The notes beneath the pieces are model-generated. The model ran no database searches and had not been told where the DNA came from. It saw only the letters and a list, made by a program, of their open reading frames with translations. Both the position numbers and the translations under genes were made by a program. From Halomonas sp. Bachu 37 (GTDB taxonomy: Bacteria; Pseudomonadota; Gammaproteobacteria; Pseudomonadales; Halomonadaceae), in NCBI RefSeq assembly GCF_039691755.1, contig NZ_CP137552.1, forward strand, positions 1,984,001 to 2,048,000: 64,000 bases of DNA, written 5' to 3'. Below, piece after piece: positions 11,453-20,308 of this stretch (position 1 is the first letter of the stretch; every line of letters starts with the position of its first letter).

Positions 11453-11681
11453 GGTGGTCTCCACCCTGTGCGGTAGTAAGGGGTTCACTAGAAGGACTGG
11501 TTTCGTGCCGAACACGCTCGCGGCGCTGGCGGCGTTTCAGGACGGTCAGCAGTTGTCGGCGTTCGCCGAAGGCATGTACCACTGTGCCCAGCAACAGCAA
11601 TGCAGTGGCTCCCCAGGAGGCCCAGACGTAAGCGGCGTGGCCACCCATGGCAAAGAATTCGCGTAACGTATCGAAGGCCAT
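11442..11681 (-). CDS. ccmD: heme exporter protein CcmD
   Basis: CcmD is a small membrane protein that helps release holo-CcmE from the CcmABC complex. The 79-residue product has one transmembrane segment (YVWASWGATALLLLGTVVHA, about residues 18-37) followed by an Arg-rich cytoplasmic tail (LKRRQRRERVR), the standard CcmD layout. Its start overlaps the ccmC stop and its end overlaps ccmE. Confidence 0.9.
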   Translation of the reverse strand: MAFDTLREFFAMGGHAAYVWASWGATALLLLGTVVHAFGERRQLLTVLKRRQRRERVRHETSPSSEPLTTAQGGDHHDA

Positions 11682-12421
11682 TACCCCCGCTCCTCCACAA
11701 GTTCCTGCACCCAGCGCTTGCTCGACTCACGGCGCAATATCTCGCTACGCGTGCGCATCAGCGTCAAGGCGATAAAAAAGCAGTAAAAGCCCAATACCAT
11801 GATCAGCAGCGGCAGCCACATTTCCATGGGCATCGAAGGGCGCGAGGTGATACTGAACGTGGCGGGCTGATGCAGGGTATACCACCAATCCACCGAGTAC
11901 TTGATGATGGGAATATTGATCACACCGACCATGGCCAGCACCGACGCCGCCCGTGAAGCGCTGTCGCGACTGGAAAAGGCACCGCGCAGGGCGATCACGC
12001 CGAGATAGAGAAACAGCAGAATCAACATCGACGTCAAGCGTGCATCCCACATCCACCAGGTGCCCCAGGTCGGCACTCCCCATACCGCCCCGGAAAACAG
12101 CGAGATGAAGGTCATGGCGGCCCCCAGCGGCGCCATGACCGCTGCCGCCATGTCCGCCACCTTGATCTTCCAGACCATGTAGACCAGGCCCGCCACGGCC
12201 ATGGAAATGAAGATGGACTGGGCCAGGAAAGCCGCCGGCACATGCACGTACATGATACGAAAGCTATTGCCCTGCTGATAATCCGCGGGGGCGAATGCCA
12301 GGGCCCAGACGCTACCGACCACCAGCAGCACCGCCGCCGCCACCCAGAACCAGGGCTGCAGCTTGGCGCTGATGGCGTAAAACCATTTGGGCGAACCCAA
12401 TTTATGAATGAAGGCCCACAT
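11681..12421 (-). CDS. ccmC: heme ABC transporter permease / heme-handling protein CcmC
   Basis: CcmC loads heme onto CcmE. The 246-residue product has six predicted transmembrane helices and the WWD-family signature WGTWWMWD (about residues 119-126). The periplasmic histidine (MYVHVPAAF, His60) and the second one in the YTLHQPAT loop are both present. It is followed by ccmD with a one-base overlap and preceded by ccmB at 12 bases. Confidence 0.96.
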   Translation of the reverse strand: MWAFIHKLGSPKWFYAISAKLQPWFWVAAAVLLVVGSVWALAFAPADYQQGNSFRIMYVHVPAAFLAQSIFISMAVAGLVYMVWKIKVADMAAAVMAPLGAAMTFISLFSGAVWGVPTWGTWWMWDARLTSMLILLFLYLGVIALRGAFSSRDSASRAASVLAMVGVINIPIIKYSVDWWYTLHQPATFSITSRPSMPMEMWLPLLIMVLGFYCFFIALTLMRTRSEILRRESSKRWVQELVEERG

Positions 12422-12433
12422 GTCTATCCGTCC

Positions 12434-13162
12434 TCAACCGTTGATACTGATGCGTAGCGATGCCGCAATCGCCCAGGGAGCCAGGATCAAGCCTACGGCG
12501 AGCAAGGCTCCCAGAATGGCAAGGTGCGCCAGTACGCCGTCACCCATGATGGCGGCCTGTACCGCTCCCGCACCGAAAATCAGCACCGGAATATACAGCG
12601 GCAACACCAGCAGAGACAGCAATACCCCGCCCCGCGCCAGGCCCACGGTAAGCGCAGCCCCGATCGCGCCGATCAGACTCAAGCTGGCCGTGCCCAGCGC
12701 CAGCGACAACGCCAGCACCCCGTAACTTCCCGCCGGCAAGGCCAGCATGACCCCCAATAGCGGCGCCATCAGCGCCAGCGGCAAACCGGTCAGCAGCCAG
12801 TGTACCGCCACCTTGGCCAGGCTCAGTGCCGCCAGGGGCTGGGGAGCGAGCAGCAGCTGCTCCAGGCAGCCGTCGTCGTAATCACTGCGAAACAGGCTAT
12901 CCAGCGATAACAGCGCCGCCAGCAAGGCGGCCACCCAGAGAAGCCCTGGCGCAATTACCGTCAGCAGTGCCGGATCCGGCGATATACCGATGGGAAACAG
13001 GGTAATGACCAGAGCGAAGAAGACCAGCGGGTTCAACACCTCTCCGCGGTGACGCAGCATCAGAGTCAGGTCGCGTTTCACCATTGCCAGAAGGGCGTCC
13101 GAAAGATTGCCGGGAGCCTCTTCGATAGGCAAATGCCGCAGACCTCTGGGGTCTTCCAGCAT
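12434..13162 (-). CDS. ccmB: heme exporter permease CcmB
   Basis: CcmB is the membrane partner of the CcmA ATPase. The core of about 216 residues (from MVKRDLTLMLRHRGE, ATG at 13084) has six hydrophobic segments and matches the family length of about 220. The first ATG after the ccmA stop is at 13162 and gives 242 residues with a 26-residue extension of unknown value; a TTG further up at 13222 would overlap ccmA. I list the 13162 start but 13084 is a serious alternative, since neither has a strong ribosome binding site. Confidence 0.9.
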   Translation of the reverse strand: MLEDPRGLRHLPIEEAPGNLSDALLAMVKRDLTLMLRHRGEVLNPLVFFALVITLFPIGISPDPALLTVIAPGLLWVAALLAALLSLDSLFRSDYDDGCLEQLLLAPQPLAALSLAKVAVHWLLTGLPLALMAPLLGVMLALPAGSYGVLALSLALGTASLSLIGAIGAALTVGLARGGVLLSLLVLPLYIPVLIFGAGAVQAAIMGDGVLAHLAILGALLAVGLILAPWAIAASLRISING

Positions 13163-13190
13163 AACAGCCGTGCCTTGGCGATCTATGGGG

Positions 13191-13835
13191 TCAGGTCGTT
13201 TCACCGCAGTCTCCCTGGCCAAGTTGTATCCGACGCAACGCAGGGGAAGAGCTCAGTTCATGGTGGGTCGTCACCAGAACACAGCCGCCATTTCTCGCAT
13301 GTGCTGCCAGGCGGGCTTCCAATGCCGCCACACCATCGCGATCGATGGCGGTGAAAGGTTCATCCAGTACCCACAGTGAGCGGGGAATCAGCTCCAGTCG
13401 TGCCAGCGCGACACGACGCTGCTGACCCGCCGACAACTGTCCGGCGGGAACATCCTCGAATCCCGCCAGTTCCACATTCTCCAGCGCGCCAAGACAAGCG
13501 GTTTCGCTGCGTTTTTCTCCCGCCAAGGCTTGATACCAGTAAAGATTCTCCAGAGGAGTGAGCCCCGCTTTGACCCCAGGTGCATGGCCGAGGTACAGCA
13601 GGTTGGCAAGGAAATTCGACCGGGCCTGGCGCATGGAGGTTCCATTCCAGAACAGCTCTCCCTGGTAGTCGGAAAGTTGTCCGGAAAGTATCTTCAACAA
13701 GGTGGTCTTGCCGCTGCCGTTCGGTCCTTCGATTCGGACGATCTCACCGGCATTGATCTCCAGGTCCAACCCCTGAAAAAGCCAGCGGTCATCGCGTTCA
13801 CAGGCCAATTGGCGGGCTTGCAGGCGCAGGCTCAA
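13191..13835 (-). CDS. ccmA: heme exporter ATP-binding protein CcmA (TTG start)
   Basis: CcmA is the ABC ATPase of the CcmABC complex and the first gene of the operon. Walker A (GPNGSGKTT), signature LSAGQQRRVALARL, Walker B LWVLDEPF and the switch histidine (TTHHEL) are all present. No ATG fits the domain start. The reading frame does contain a TTG at 13835 preceded by a GGGAGAG ribosome binding site about five bases away. This gives 214 residues beginning (M)SLRLQARQLACE, close to the E. coli length of 207. A TTG at 13901 is further upstream and adds sequence not expected in the family. Confidence 0.93.
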   Translation of the reverse strand: MSLRLQARQLACERDDRWLFQGLDLEINAGEIVRIEGPNGSGKTTLLKILSGQLSDYQGELFWNGTSMRQARSNFLANLLYLGHAPGVKAGLTPLENLYWYQALAGEKRSETACLGALENVELAGFEDVPAGQLSAGQQRRVALARLELIPRSLWVLDEPFTAIDRDGVAALEARLAAHARNGGCVLVTTHHELSSSPALRRIQLGQGDCGETT

Positions 13836-14008
13836 AAGTCTCTCCCGGCACGTTGATTTCGCGTCGAACTCTACACGGAAAGCCCTCCGCTCGCCAGTCA
13901 AGCTATGCGGCGCCGGGTCGCAGCTTGATCGCTATCAACTTTTACTTCTCTTTTGCTTACGAACAGTCGGATCGGCAAGAAATAGCCGATGGCGTAGCAT
14001 GAACCTGG

Positions 14009-14028
14009 AACTGTAAGGACGTACAGGT
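14009..14028 (+). promoter_or_regulatory. predicted LexA (SOS) box upstream of the peptidase-like gene
   Basis: CTGT at 14011-14014 and ACAG at 14023-14026 are separated by exactly eight bases (aaggacgt), the CTGT-N8-ACAG core of the gammaproteobacterial LexA operator. A TATATACT stretch at 14028-14035 could be the -10 region, so the operator would sit within the promoter. A second, weaker copy (CTGT-N8-ACAC) lies at 14042-14057. The next plus-strand gene begins at 14111. Confidence 0.65.
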
Positions 14029-14110
14029 ATATACTTCAATACTGTATGAAAAGACACCCACAAAATATAACGGTGATTGCCTGCCTCCCTTGGCTCCAGG
14101 AGTTAAACCG

Positions 14111-14473
14111 ATGCTACCTTCTCAGCTATGTCCTATCGCCTCCTCTCCCCACCCCATCCCTCACACTCGACCGCAGCGAGTCATGCGCCGCAATACCTAC
14201 GCGCTGAAAGTCCGCGGTAACGCCATGTGTGATTGCAATCTTTTTGATGGGGATGTCATCATCATTCGCCGCCTGCAAGCGGGGACGAACGAAGAGACGG
14301 CGGTCGCCGAGATCAATCAACGCGAGGTGGCCTTGAAGAAACTGTCGATCGACCGCTTCGGCGTCCATCTTCTTCCCGCGGACTCCCTGCTGCCGGCCGT
14401 TTTCCTGCATAATCGTGACATTCAGGTACTGGGGTTGGTCATGGGGGTCAACCGCCAACCCACGGAGCATTGA
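14111..14473 (+). CDS. LexA/UmuD-like S24 peptidase-fold protein lacking the catalytic serine
   Basis: The 120-residue product aligns by eye with the C-terminal autopeptidase domain of LexA and UmuD: YALKVRGNAM, then LFDGDVIII, then REVALKKL, then IQVLGLVMGV. There is no DNA-binding domain and no Ala-Gly cleavage site. In the family the nucleophile lies in G-x-S-M; here it is GNAM, so Ala38 replaces serine, while the general-base lysine (Lys76) is kept. Autocleavage should therefore be impossible. The ATG at 14111 has AGGAG eight to nine bases upstream; the reading frame extends to a TTG at 14090 but without support. The gene is preceded by an SOS box and overlaps the next gene (TGATG). The function is unknown; a dimerisation partner for LexA or UmuD is an inference. 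Confidence 0.75.
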   Translation: MLPSQLCPIASSPHPIPHTRPQRVMRRNTYALKVRGNAMCDCNLFDGDVIIIRRLQAGTNEETAVAEINQREVALKKLSIDRFGVHLLPADSLLPAVFLHNRDIQVLGLVMGVNRQPTEH

Positions 14474-15102
14474 TGCGCTACCTTGTGCCTTCCCTCGACG
14501 AGCAAGAGCGGCATACCGCGGAAATCGACGTGGAGAAGAGCCGCTTTCTGGCCTGGCTGTGTCATGCGCCCACCCCGGCGGCATTCGAAAACCTGCTGCT
14601 GGCGGCACGCGCCGCCCACCCCAACGCCAGTCACCATTGCAGCGCCTTTATCGCCGGCCCGCCGGGGGAACAGAACCTGATCGGGTTCTCCGATGACGGC
14701 GAGCCCGGCGGTACCGCAGGCAGGCCCATGTTTCAGGTATTGGAAGGTAGCGGCATCGGCCAGGTCGGCTGCGTGGTAATACGCTATTTCGGCGGCACCA
14801 AGCTGGGCACCGGAGGCCTGGCAAGAGCCTACGCCCAGGCAGTAGCAAAGGGGCTGGAAGCCCTGCCCACCCACGAGGTCGTCGAGCGCGACGCCTACCT
14901 GCTGCAGGTGGATTTTTCCGCCGAGGCCGAGGTACGCAACTGGCTGCACGAGAATGACATTGCCATTCTCGACGTCGAGTACGCTGCCCGAGGCGCCGCC
15001 CTGACCATTGGCTGGCCACGCGACCAAGCGCTGGACCTGAGCCCACTGGAAAACCGCTTGAAGCAGACCGTGGAATGTCGCCGCCTTCCCCCCCAAACAT
15101 GA
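14473..15102 (+). CDS. yigZ: YigZ/IMPACT family protein
   Basis: The 209-residue product has the UPF0029/IMPACT N-terminal fold. This includes the EIDVEKSRFLAWL start, ASHHCSAFI, and the diagnostic DDGEPGGTAGRPMFQVLEG and RYFGGTKLGTGGLARAY motifs. A ferredoxin-like DUF1949-type C-terminal domain follows. Family members are linked to translation and stress, but the biochemical role is unsettled. Its ATG overlaps the stop of the upstream peptidase-like gene, so the two are probably co-translated and this copy may share SOS control. Confidence 0.9.
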   Translation: MRYLVPSLDEQERHTAEIDVEKSRFLAWLCHAPTPAAFENLLLAARAAHPNASHHCSAFIAGPPGEQNLIGFSDDGEPGGTAGRPMFQVLEGSGIGQVGCVVIRYFGGTKLGTGGLARAYAQAVAKGLEALPTHEVVERDAYLLQVDFSAEAEVRNWLHENDIAILDVEYAARGAALTIGWPRDQALDLSPLENRLKQTVECRRLPPQT

Positions 15103-15132
15103 ACGCGGCATGCCAACCAAGGCATGCCGCGT
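15103..15132. terminator. perfect 12-bp hairpin between convergent yigZ and oadB
   Basis: A 12-base inverted repeat (acgcggcatgcc) flanks a six-base loop (aaccaa) between the ends of two convergent genes. Only short T-rich runs follow on either strand, so it may act as a bidirectional but weak intrinsic terminator. Confidence 0.6.
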
Positions 15133-15168
15133 CTCGTTCTGCTTTCTAATTTCTACTTCCGCAAGTAT

Positions 15169-16491
15169 CTAACCCAGATACTTGATCATGACCCCCGCCG
15201 CCACGGCAGAGCCGATGACCCCGGCCACGTTGGGCCCCATGGCATGCATCAGTAGGAAGTTGTGCGGGTTGGACTCCAGACCTACCTTGTTGGCGACACG
15301 CGCCGCCATCGGCACCGCCGAAACGCCTGCCGCGCCAATCAATGGATTGATCGGCATCCGGCTCACCAGGTTCATCAGCTTGGCCATCAATACGCCGGCG
15401 GCGGTACCGATGCCAAATGCCACGATACCCAGCCCCAGGATGCCCAGCGTTTCCACCGACAAGAAACTCTCCGCCATCAATTTAGAGCCTACCGAAAGCC
15501 CCAGGATGATGGTCACGATATTGATCAAGGCATTCTGCGCGGTATCCGATAAACGCTCGACCACACCGCACTCGCGCATCAGGTTACCGAAGCAGAACAT
15601 GCCCAGCAGTGGCGCTGCATCGGGCAAGAAGAGCGCAACCAGAATCAGCAGCATCAGCGGGAAGACGATCTTTTCCAGCTTGGACACCGGCCGCAGCTGC
15701 GTCATCTTGATCTCACGCTCTTTTTGAGTCGTCAACAGACGCATGATCGGCGGCTGGATCAGCGGCACCAGCGCCATGTAGGCGTAGGCCGCCACGGCAA
15801 TGGCACCCAGCAACTCAGGGGCCAATACGCTGGATACGTAGATCGAGGTCGGCCCATCCGCGCCGCCGATAATACCGATGGCGGCGGCCTGGTTGAGGGA
15901 GAAGTCCATAACCCCCAGCGATGTCAGCAACACGGCACCAAAGAGCGTAGCAAAAATGCCGAACTGGGCAGCGGCCCCTAGAAAGAGCGTTCGCGGATTC
16001 GCCAGCAGCGGCCCGAAGTCGGTCATTGCGCCAACACCCATGAAGATGAGCAGTGGCGCGATGCCCGAGGCGATAGCGACTCTATAGAAGCTGTAGAGCA
16101 TGCCATCGCTATAGCCTACGCCCACGGCGACATCCTTGGCAGCGCGCAACTGGTCCGGTGCCGCCGTATCGTGAGCAATGGCTTTCAGCGTCTCCCTCCA
16201 TGCTTCCACATTGGCAAGCGGGTCCAGAGTCGCGCCTAACGCTGCCGATATCTGCTGCAGTACCGCAGGCTTGGCGACTTCGATTGCTTGATCCAGGGCT
16301 GAAATCGCCAGCCCCGCTTCGGGAATATTGGCCAGAATTCCCCCGAAGCCGATCGGCACCAGCAACAGCGGCTCGAATTTTTTCTGGATGGCCAGGTACA
16401 ACAGCAAGAGCCCCACAGCGATCATCACCGCCTGGCCCAACTGCAGGTTGTAAAGCCCCGACCCTTCCCAGAGAACGATTAGTTTATCCAT
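15169..16491 (-). CDS. oadB: oxaloacetate decarboxylase Na+ pump, beta subunit
   Basis: OadB is the membrane subunit that decarboxylates carboxybiotin and pumps sodium outward. The 440-residue product is strongly hydrophobic with about ten or more membrane segments. It carries conserved stretches of the family: [37 protein letters not shown], and the ion-site region [17 protein letters not shown] containing the key Asp. It is 13 bases downstream of oadA in an oadGAB operon. Confidence 0.95.
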   Translation of the reverse strand: MDKLIVLWEGSGLYNLQLGQAVMIAVGLLLLYLAIQKKFEPLLLVPIGFGGILANIPEAGLAISALDQAIEVAKPAVLQQISAALGATLDPLANVEAWRETLKAIAHDTAAPDQLRAAKDVAVGVGYSDGMLYSFYRVAIASGIAPLLIFMGVGAMTDFGPLLANPRTLFLGAAAQFGIFATLFGAVLLTSLGVMDFSLNQAAAIGIIGGADGPTSIYVSSVLAPELLGAIAVAAYAYMALVPLIQPPIMRLLTTQKEREIKMTQLRPVSKLEKIVFPLMLLILVALFLPDAAPLLGMFCFGNLMRECGVVERLSDTAQNALINIVTIILGLSVGSKLMAESFLSVETLGILGLGIVAFGIGTAAGVLMAKLMNLVSRMPINPLIGAAGVSAVPMAARVANKVGLESNPHNFLLMHAMGPNVAGVIGSAVAAGVMIKYLG

Positions 16492-16504
16492 GATCCGGGC
16501 GCCC

Positions 16505-18310
16505 TTAGAGTTCGATCAGCGTGTCGCCTACGGCTACGCTGTCGCCCTCATTGACCTTGATCGCGGCGACCTTCCCCGCGCTGCTCGCCCGGACTTCCGT
16601 CTCCATCTTCATGGCTTCCAGGATGATCACCACATCGCCCTCGGCGACGCTATCGCCGGGTTTGACGTTGACCTTGAAGATATTCCCGGCCAGCGGTGCG
16701 GTGATGCTAGCCCCGGATGGGGCAGCAGGGGCCGCTTCGGCCGTGGCTGCGGGTTGCTCCTGCACCTCGCCGATCTCGCCACCTTCGGCGACCTCCACGA
16801 CATAGGCCTTGCCATTGAGCTTGACGGTATAGGTTTCGGGGGTTCCGGCCGGTGCCGGGGCGCTCGCCGCTTGCTGCTTGGCGGGCACTTGAGCGGCTTG
16901 CTCCTCGGCCTGGGGCGCCGGCTCGAAGGCTTCGGGATTATCGCGATTCTTGAGGAATTTCAGGCCGATCTGCGGGAACAGTGCATAGGTCAGCACATCG
17001 TCCACTTCGCGCTCGCCTTCGGCCAGGCGAATGTTTTCGTCCTTGGCCTTTTCCTTGAGCTCCGCCTGCAACCTGTCCATTTCGGCAGCGAGGTTATCGG
17101 CTGGACGACAGGTGATCGGCTCACTCCCTTCCAGCACGCGGCTCTGCAGTTCGCGGTTGAAGGGCGCCGGTGCTGCGCCGTACTCTCCCTTGAGAAGCGC
17201 CTGCACTTCCTTGGAAATGGACTTGTAGCGCTCGCCCATCATCACGTTCATCACTGCCTGGGTGCCGACGATCTGCGATGTCGGCGTGACCAGAGGAATG
17301 AAGCCCAGATCTTCACGGACACGGGGGATTTCCTCGAGAACAGCGTCCAGCTTGTCGCCGGCGCCCTGCTCCTTGAGCTGGCCTTCCATATTGGTCAACA
17401 TGCCGCCGGGTACCTGGGCAACTAGAATGCGCGAGTCGATGCCCTTGAGAGACCCCTCGAAGGCGGCGTACTTCTTGCGCACCTGACGGAAGTAGCCGGC
17501 GATGTCTTCCAGCAGCTCCAGATCCAGCCCGGTATCGCGCCCGGTATCCTTGAGCATGGCGACCACGGATTCGGTGGGGCTGTGGCCGTAGGTCATGGAC
17601 ATCGAGGAGATAGCGGTATCGACATTGTCGATTCCCGCCTCCACTGCCTTGAGAATGGTGGCGGTCGAGAGTCCCGTCGTGGCATGGCACTGCATGTGGA
17701 TCGGGATCGACAGCTCCTGCTTCAAGCGGGTCACCAGCTCGAAAGCGGTATAAGGCGTCAATAGTCCCGCCATATCCTTGATGGCCAATGAGTCGGCACC
17801 CAGCCCCTCGATGGTCTTGGCCAGATCCACCCAGCTGTCCAGGGTATGAACGGGGCTCACCGTGTAGGAAATGGTGCCCTGGGCGTGACCTTCCACGTTG
17901 CGTACCGCCTTGAGCGCCCGCTCCAGATTGCGCGGGTCGTTCATCGCATCGAAGACCCGGAAGACATCTACCCCGTTGGTCTTGGCCCGCTCGACGAACT
18001 TGTCCACGACATCATCGGCATAGTGGCGGTAGCCCAGCAGGTTCTGCCCCCGCAGCAACATCTGCTGGGGCGTATTGGGCATGGCCTCCTTCAGGGCGCG
18101 GATACGCTCCCAAGGGTCCTCGCCGAGATAGCGGATACAGGCATCGAAGGTCGCGCCGCCCCAGGATTCCAGCGACCAGAAGCCCACTTTATCCAGCTTC
18201 TCGGCGATAGGCAGCATATCGTCCAGGCGTAAACGAGTGGCGAACAAGGACTGATGTGCATCACGCAGGACGACATCGGTGATTCCCAAGGGACGTTTTA
18301 TTTCGTTCAT
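16505..18310 (-). CDS. oadA: oxaloacetate decarboxylase, alpha subunit (carboxyltransferase plus biotin carrier)
   Basis: OadA transfers the C4 carboxyl group of oxaloacetate to biotin. The 601-residue product has an N-terminal TIM-barrel carboxyltransferase domain ([17 protein letters not shown] at the start, metal ligands in MQCHATTG). A PYC/OADA domain follows, then a Pro/Ala-rich linker (about residues 460-530) and a C-terminal biotinyl domain with EAMKMET, where Lys568 carries biotin. It lies between oadG and oadB, which separates it from pyruvate carboxylase subunit B. Confidence 0.96.
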   Translation of the reverse strand: MNEIKRPLGITDVVLRDAHQSLFATRLRLDDMLPIAEKLDKVGFWSLESWGGATFDACIRYLGEDPWERIRALKEAMPNTPQQMLLRGQNLLGYRHYADDVVDKFVERAKTNGVDVFRVFDAMNDPRNLERALKAVRNVEGHAQGTISYTVSPVHTLDSWVDLAKTIEGLGADSLAIKDMAGLLTPYTAFELVTRLKQELSIPIHMQCHATTGLSTATILKAVEAGIDNVDTAISSMSMTYGHSPTESVVAMLKDTGRDTGLDLELLEDIAGYFRQVRKKYAAFEGSLKGIDSRILVAQVPGGMLTNMEGQLKEQGAGDKLDAVLEEIPRVREDLGFIPLVTPTSQIVGTQAVMNVMMGERYKSISKEVQALLKGEYGAAPAPFNRELQSRVLEGSEPITCRPADNLAAEMDRLQAELKEKAKDENIRLAEGEREVDDVLTYALFPQIGLKFLKNRDNPEAFEPAPQAEEQAAQVPAKQQAASAPAPAGTPETYTVKLNGKAYVVEVAEGGEIGEVQEQPAATAEAAPAAPSGASITAPLAGNIFKVNVKPGDSVAEGDVVIILEAMKMETEVRASSAGKVAAIKVNEGDSVAVGDTLIEL

Positions 18311-18385
18311 GGCGTAGGCTCGATCATTTGTAATAAGGAAACAGGCAGCGCAGGACCATCCGTTAAACGTAGCGTGAACGCATGC

Positions 18386-18634
18386 TTAGCGCTGATGGCG
18401 ACTGCGATAGCGATGAATGGCCGCGCTGATGACGACCATCGTCTCATCATCCGAGGAAGCACTGGATGTGACACTGGGAGAGGCAGGAGCGGCGGCGGGC
18501 TCAGGCGAGAAGCGCCTGATCAGAGTCGACATAAGCATTACGGTCAATACCAAAACCGTAAGAAAAACAAAAACAAAGCCCATACCGAGGCCCATCAGGG
18601 CTAACCCGTCATTTAGCAGTTGTGTATCCTGCAT
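18386..18634 (-). CDS. oadG: oxaloacetate decarboxylase, gamma subunit
   Basis: OadG is the small membrane subunit that assembles the alpha and beta subunits. The ATG at 18634 has GGAGA ten bases upstream and gives 82 residues. There is one N-terminal transmembrane helix (LMGLGMGFVFVFLTVLVLTVMLM), then a Pro/Ala/Ser-rich cytoplasmic tail ending in basic residues (HRYRSRHQR). An upstream extension without membrane character is rejected. It is the first gene of oadGAB and is divergent from dusC. Confidence 0.88.
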   Translation of the reverse strand: MQDTQLLNDGLALMGLGMGFVFVFLTVLVLTVMLMSTLIRRFSPEPAAAPASPSVTSSASSDDETMVVISAAIHRYRSRHQR

Positions 18635-18759
18635 ATGGCTTTCTCCGTGGTGCTGCGCCCCGCGCTTGGTCCGACGCTGCCAGTCAGCGTAAAAAGAGGC
18701 TTGGCGCAATGAGAGTGATGCACTAACCTGCCACACCCTGAAAAGATTGCAAGGGCGCC

Positions 18760-19827
18760 ATGGTGGAAGTCAACGTTGTTAATTTACTACAAGATGGCAA
18801 AATCGGCCTGGCGCCGATGGAAGGCGTCATCGATTCCGTCACCCGCGATCTGCTGACCAGATCACCAGGCTTCGATTGGACGGTCACCGAATTCGTCCGG
18901 GTAGTCGACGCTCGCCTGCCACCTCGCGTGTTTCACAAGCACTGCCCCGAACTCACCCAGGCGCGAGTCGCAACCCCCAGCGGCGTCCCGGTCCACCTGC
19001 AGCTACTCGGCTCGGACACTCGTGCCTTGGCCACCAATGCCCGTCAGGCCTTGGCGCTCGGCGCCATCAGTATTGATCTCAATTTCGGCTGTCCGGCCAA
19101 GATCGTCAACCGCCACGACGGGGGCGCGTCACTGTTACGCCATCCCGAACGTGTGTTCGCTGCCGTCAAGGCAGTCAGCGATGCTATCGACGGCGAGATT
19201 CCGGTAACCGCCAAGATTCGCCTGGGCTTTGCCGATCGGCGCCAGGCGCTTCACTGCGCGCTTGCCGCACAGTCAGCCGGTGCACGACAGCTCGTGGTCC
19301 ATGGGCGAACCCGAGAGGAGGGCTACCGGCCACCAGCCCACTGGGACTGGATCGGCAAGATCCGTCATCGCCTGGATATACCCGTTGTCGCCAATGGCGA
19401 TATCTGGACCCTGGAGGACTACTGGAGGGCACGCTCGCTTTCCGGCTGCAAGGACGTGATGCTGGGACGTGGCGCCCTCGCCGACCCGTGGCTGGCACCA
19501 CGCATCCGACATTGGTTGACCACCGGCGAGCGCCTGGCTCCCACCACTTGGGAAATGCAGGCCGACGTTCTTCACCAGTACGCCACGATTCAGCGGCGTA
19601 CTCTACCGCCGAAGATCGTGGTATCACTGGTCAAACAATGGCTGGCCCAGATGCGCCAGCGTGGCGGGGAAGCGGAAGTGCGTTTTCAGAAGCTCAAGCG
19701 CATTACCGATCTAGACACACTTCTAGACGCCCTGCTCCTGCCACGCAGCAATCAGGAACATGAACAGAGAGTCGTGAAGGAACCAACAACGGAACAGCCC
19801 CACCATTCCGAACGTGCATTTTGCTGA
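18760..19827 (+). CDS. dusC: tRNA-dihydrouridine(16) synthase DusC
   Basis: DusC reduces U16 in the D-loop of tRNAs with FMN. The 355-residue product shows GLAPMEGVIDSVTRDLLT at the start and TEFVRVV. NFGCPAKIVNRHDGGASLL contains the catalytic Cys, and VVHGRTREEGYRPP and VVANGDIW follow. The MEGV(I/L)DS start and TEFVRV distinguish DusC from DusA and DusB. The C-terminal tail of about 25 residues beyond the domain is polar and unremarkable. It is transcribed divergently from oadG. Confidence 0.92.
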   Translation: MVEVNVVNLLQDGKIGLAPMEGVIDSVTRDLLTRSPGFDWTVTEFVRVVDARLPPRVFHKHCPELTQARVATPSGVPVHLQLLGSDTRALATNARQALALGAISIDLNFGCPAKIVNRHDGGASLLRHPERVFAAVKAVSDAIDGEIPVTAKIRLGFADRRQALHCALAAQSAGARQLVVHGRTREEGYRPPAHWDWIGKIRHRLDIPVVANGDIWTLEDYWRARSLSGCKDVMLGRGALADPWLAPRIRHWLTTGERLAPTTWEMQADVLHQYATIQRRTLPPKIVVSLVKQWLAQMRQRGGEAEVRFQKLKRITDLDTLLDALLLPRSNQEHEQRVVKEPTTEQPHHSERAFC

Positions 19828-19843
19828 TTCAAGAACTGCAGAC

Positions 19844-19875
19844 AAAAAAAGCGCCCGCCGCATTGCGGAGGGCGC
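19844..19875 (-). terminator. intrinsic terminator on the minus strand, beyond the tRNA genes
   Basis: On the minus strand a GC-rich hairpin (arms gcgccc-ccgc and gcgg-gggcgc, one unpaired base each, 19851-19875) is followed by seven T residues (19844-19850). It lies between the 3' end of dusC and the tRNA-Arg genes and would end transcripts coming from the tRNA cluster. Confidence 0.75.
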
Positions 19876-20022
19876 GAGGCACGATCGCAGGACCGAGGGC
19901 GCGAGCCACCTGACGGCCTGGCTAGGTACAACTGGAGCAACACATCAGAAAGGAAACGGTAATCGGACGATGGCAATATAGTGCTTGATACAGCGCCTGA
20001 AGAAACAACATTACCGAAGCAG

Positions 20023-20051
20023 AAAACCCGCTCTCGAAAGAGAGCGGGTTT
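20023..20051 (-). terminator. terminator directly after the tRNA-Arg pair
   Basis: A 12-base perfect stem (aaacccgctctc) with a GAAA-type loop lies five bases past the 3' end of the tRNA-Arg at 20057. On the minus strand the second arm ends in a run of four T residues. Together with the hairpin at 19844-19875 this gives two terminators in series. Confidence 0.8.
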
Positions 20052-20056
20052 GAATC

Positions 20057-20133
20057 TGGCGCGCCCGGGAGGATTCGAACCTCCGACCACCTGATTCGTA
20101 GTCAGGTACTCTATCCAGCTGAGCTACGGGCGC
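20057..20133 (-). tRNA. tRNA-Arg (anticodon ACG), copy 2
   Basis: The 77-base gene folds as a cloverleaf: acceptor GCGCCCG paired with CGGGCGC, anticodon loop CTACGAA (ACG, inosine after modification), T loop TTCGAAT, and an encoded 3' CCA. It is identical in sequence to the copy at 20213-20289. Confidence 0.97.
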
Positions 20134-20212
20134 GTGATACAGCAAATACTATAATCTATCGACTATGATCGACATGAGAGCAGAACATCACAAGCACTAT
20201 CATGTACAAGAC

Positions 20213-20289
20213 TGGCGCGCCCGGGAGGATTCGAACCTCCGACCACCTGATTCGTAGTCAGGTACTCTATCCAGCTGAGCTACGGGCGC
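20213..20289 (-). tRNA. tRNA-Arg (anticodon ACG), copy 1
   Basis: Same 77-base sequence as the gene at 20057-20133, with encoded CCA. It lies 19 bases after tRNA-Ser, and the arrangement csrA-tRNA-Ser-tRNA-Arg repeats matches E. coli serV-argVYZQ. Confidence 0.97.
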
Positions 20290-20308
20290 GTGTCTATAGA
20301 TGTGCGTT

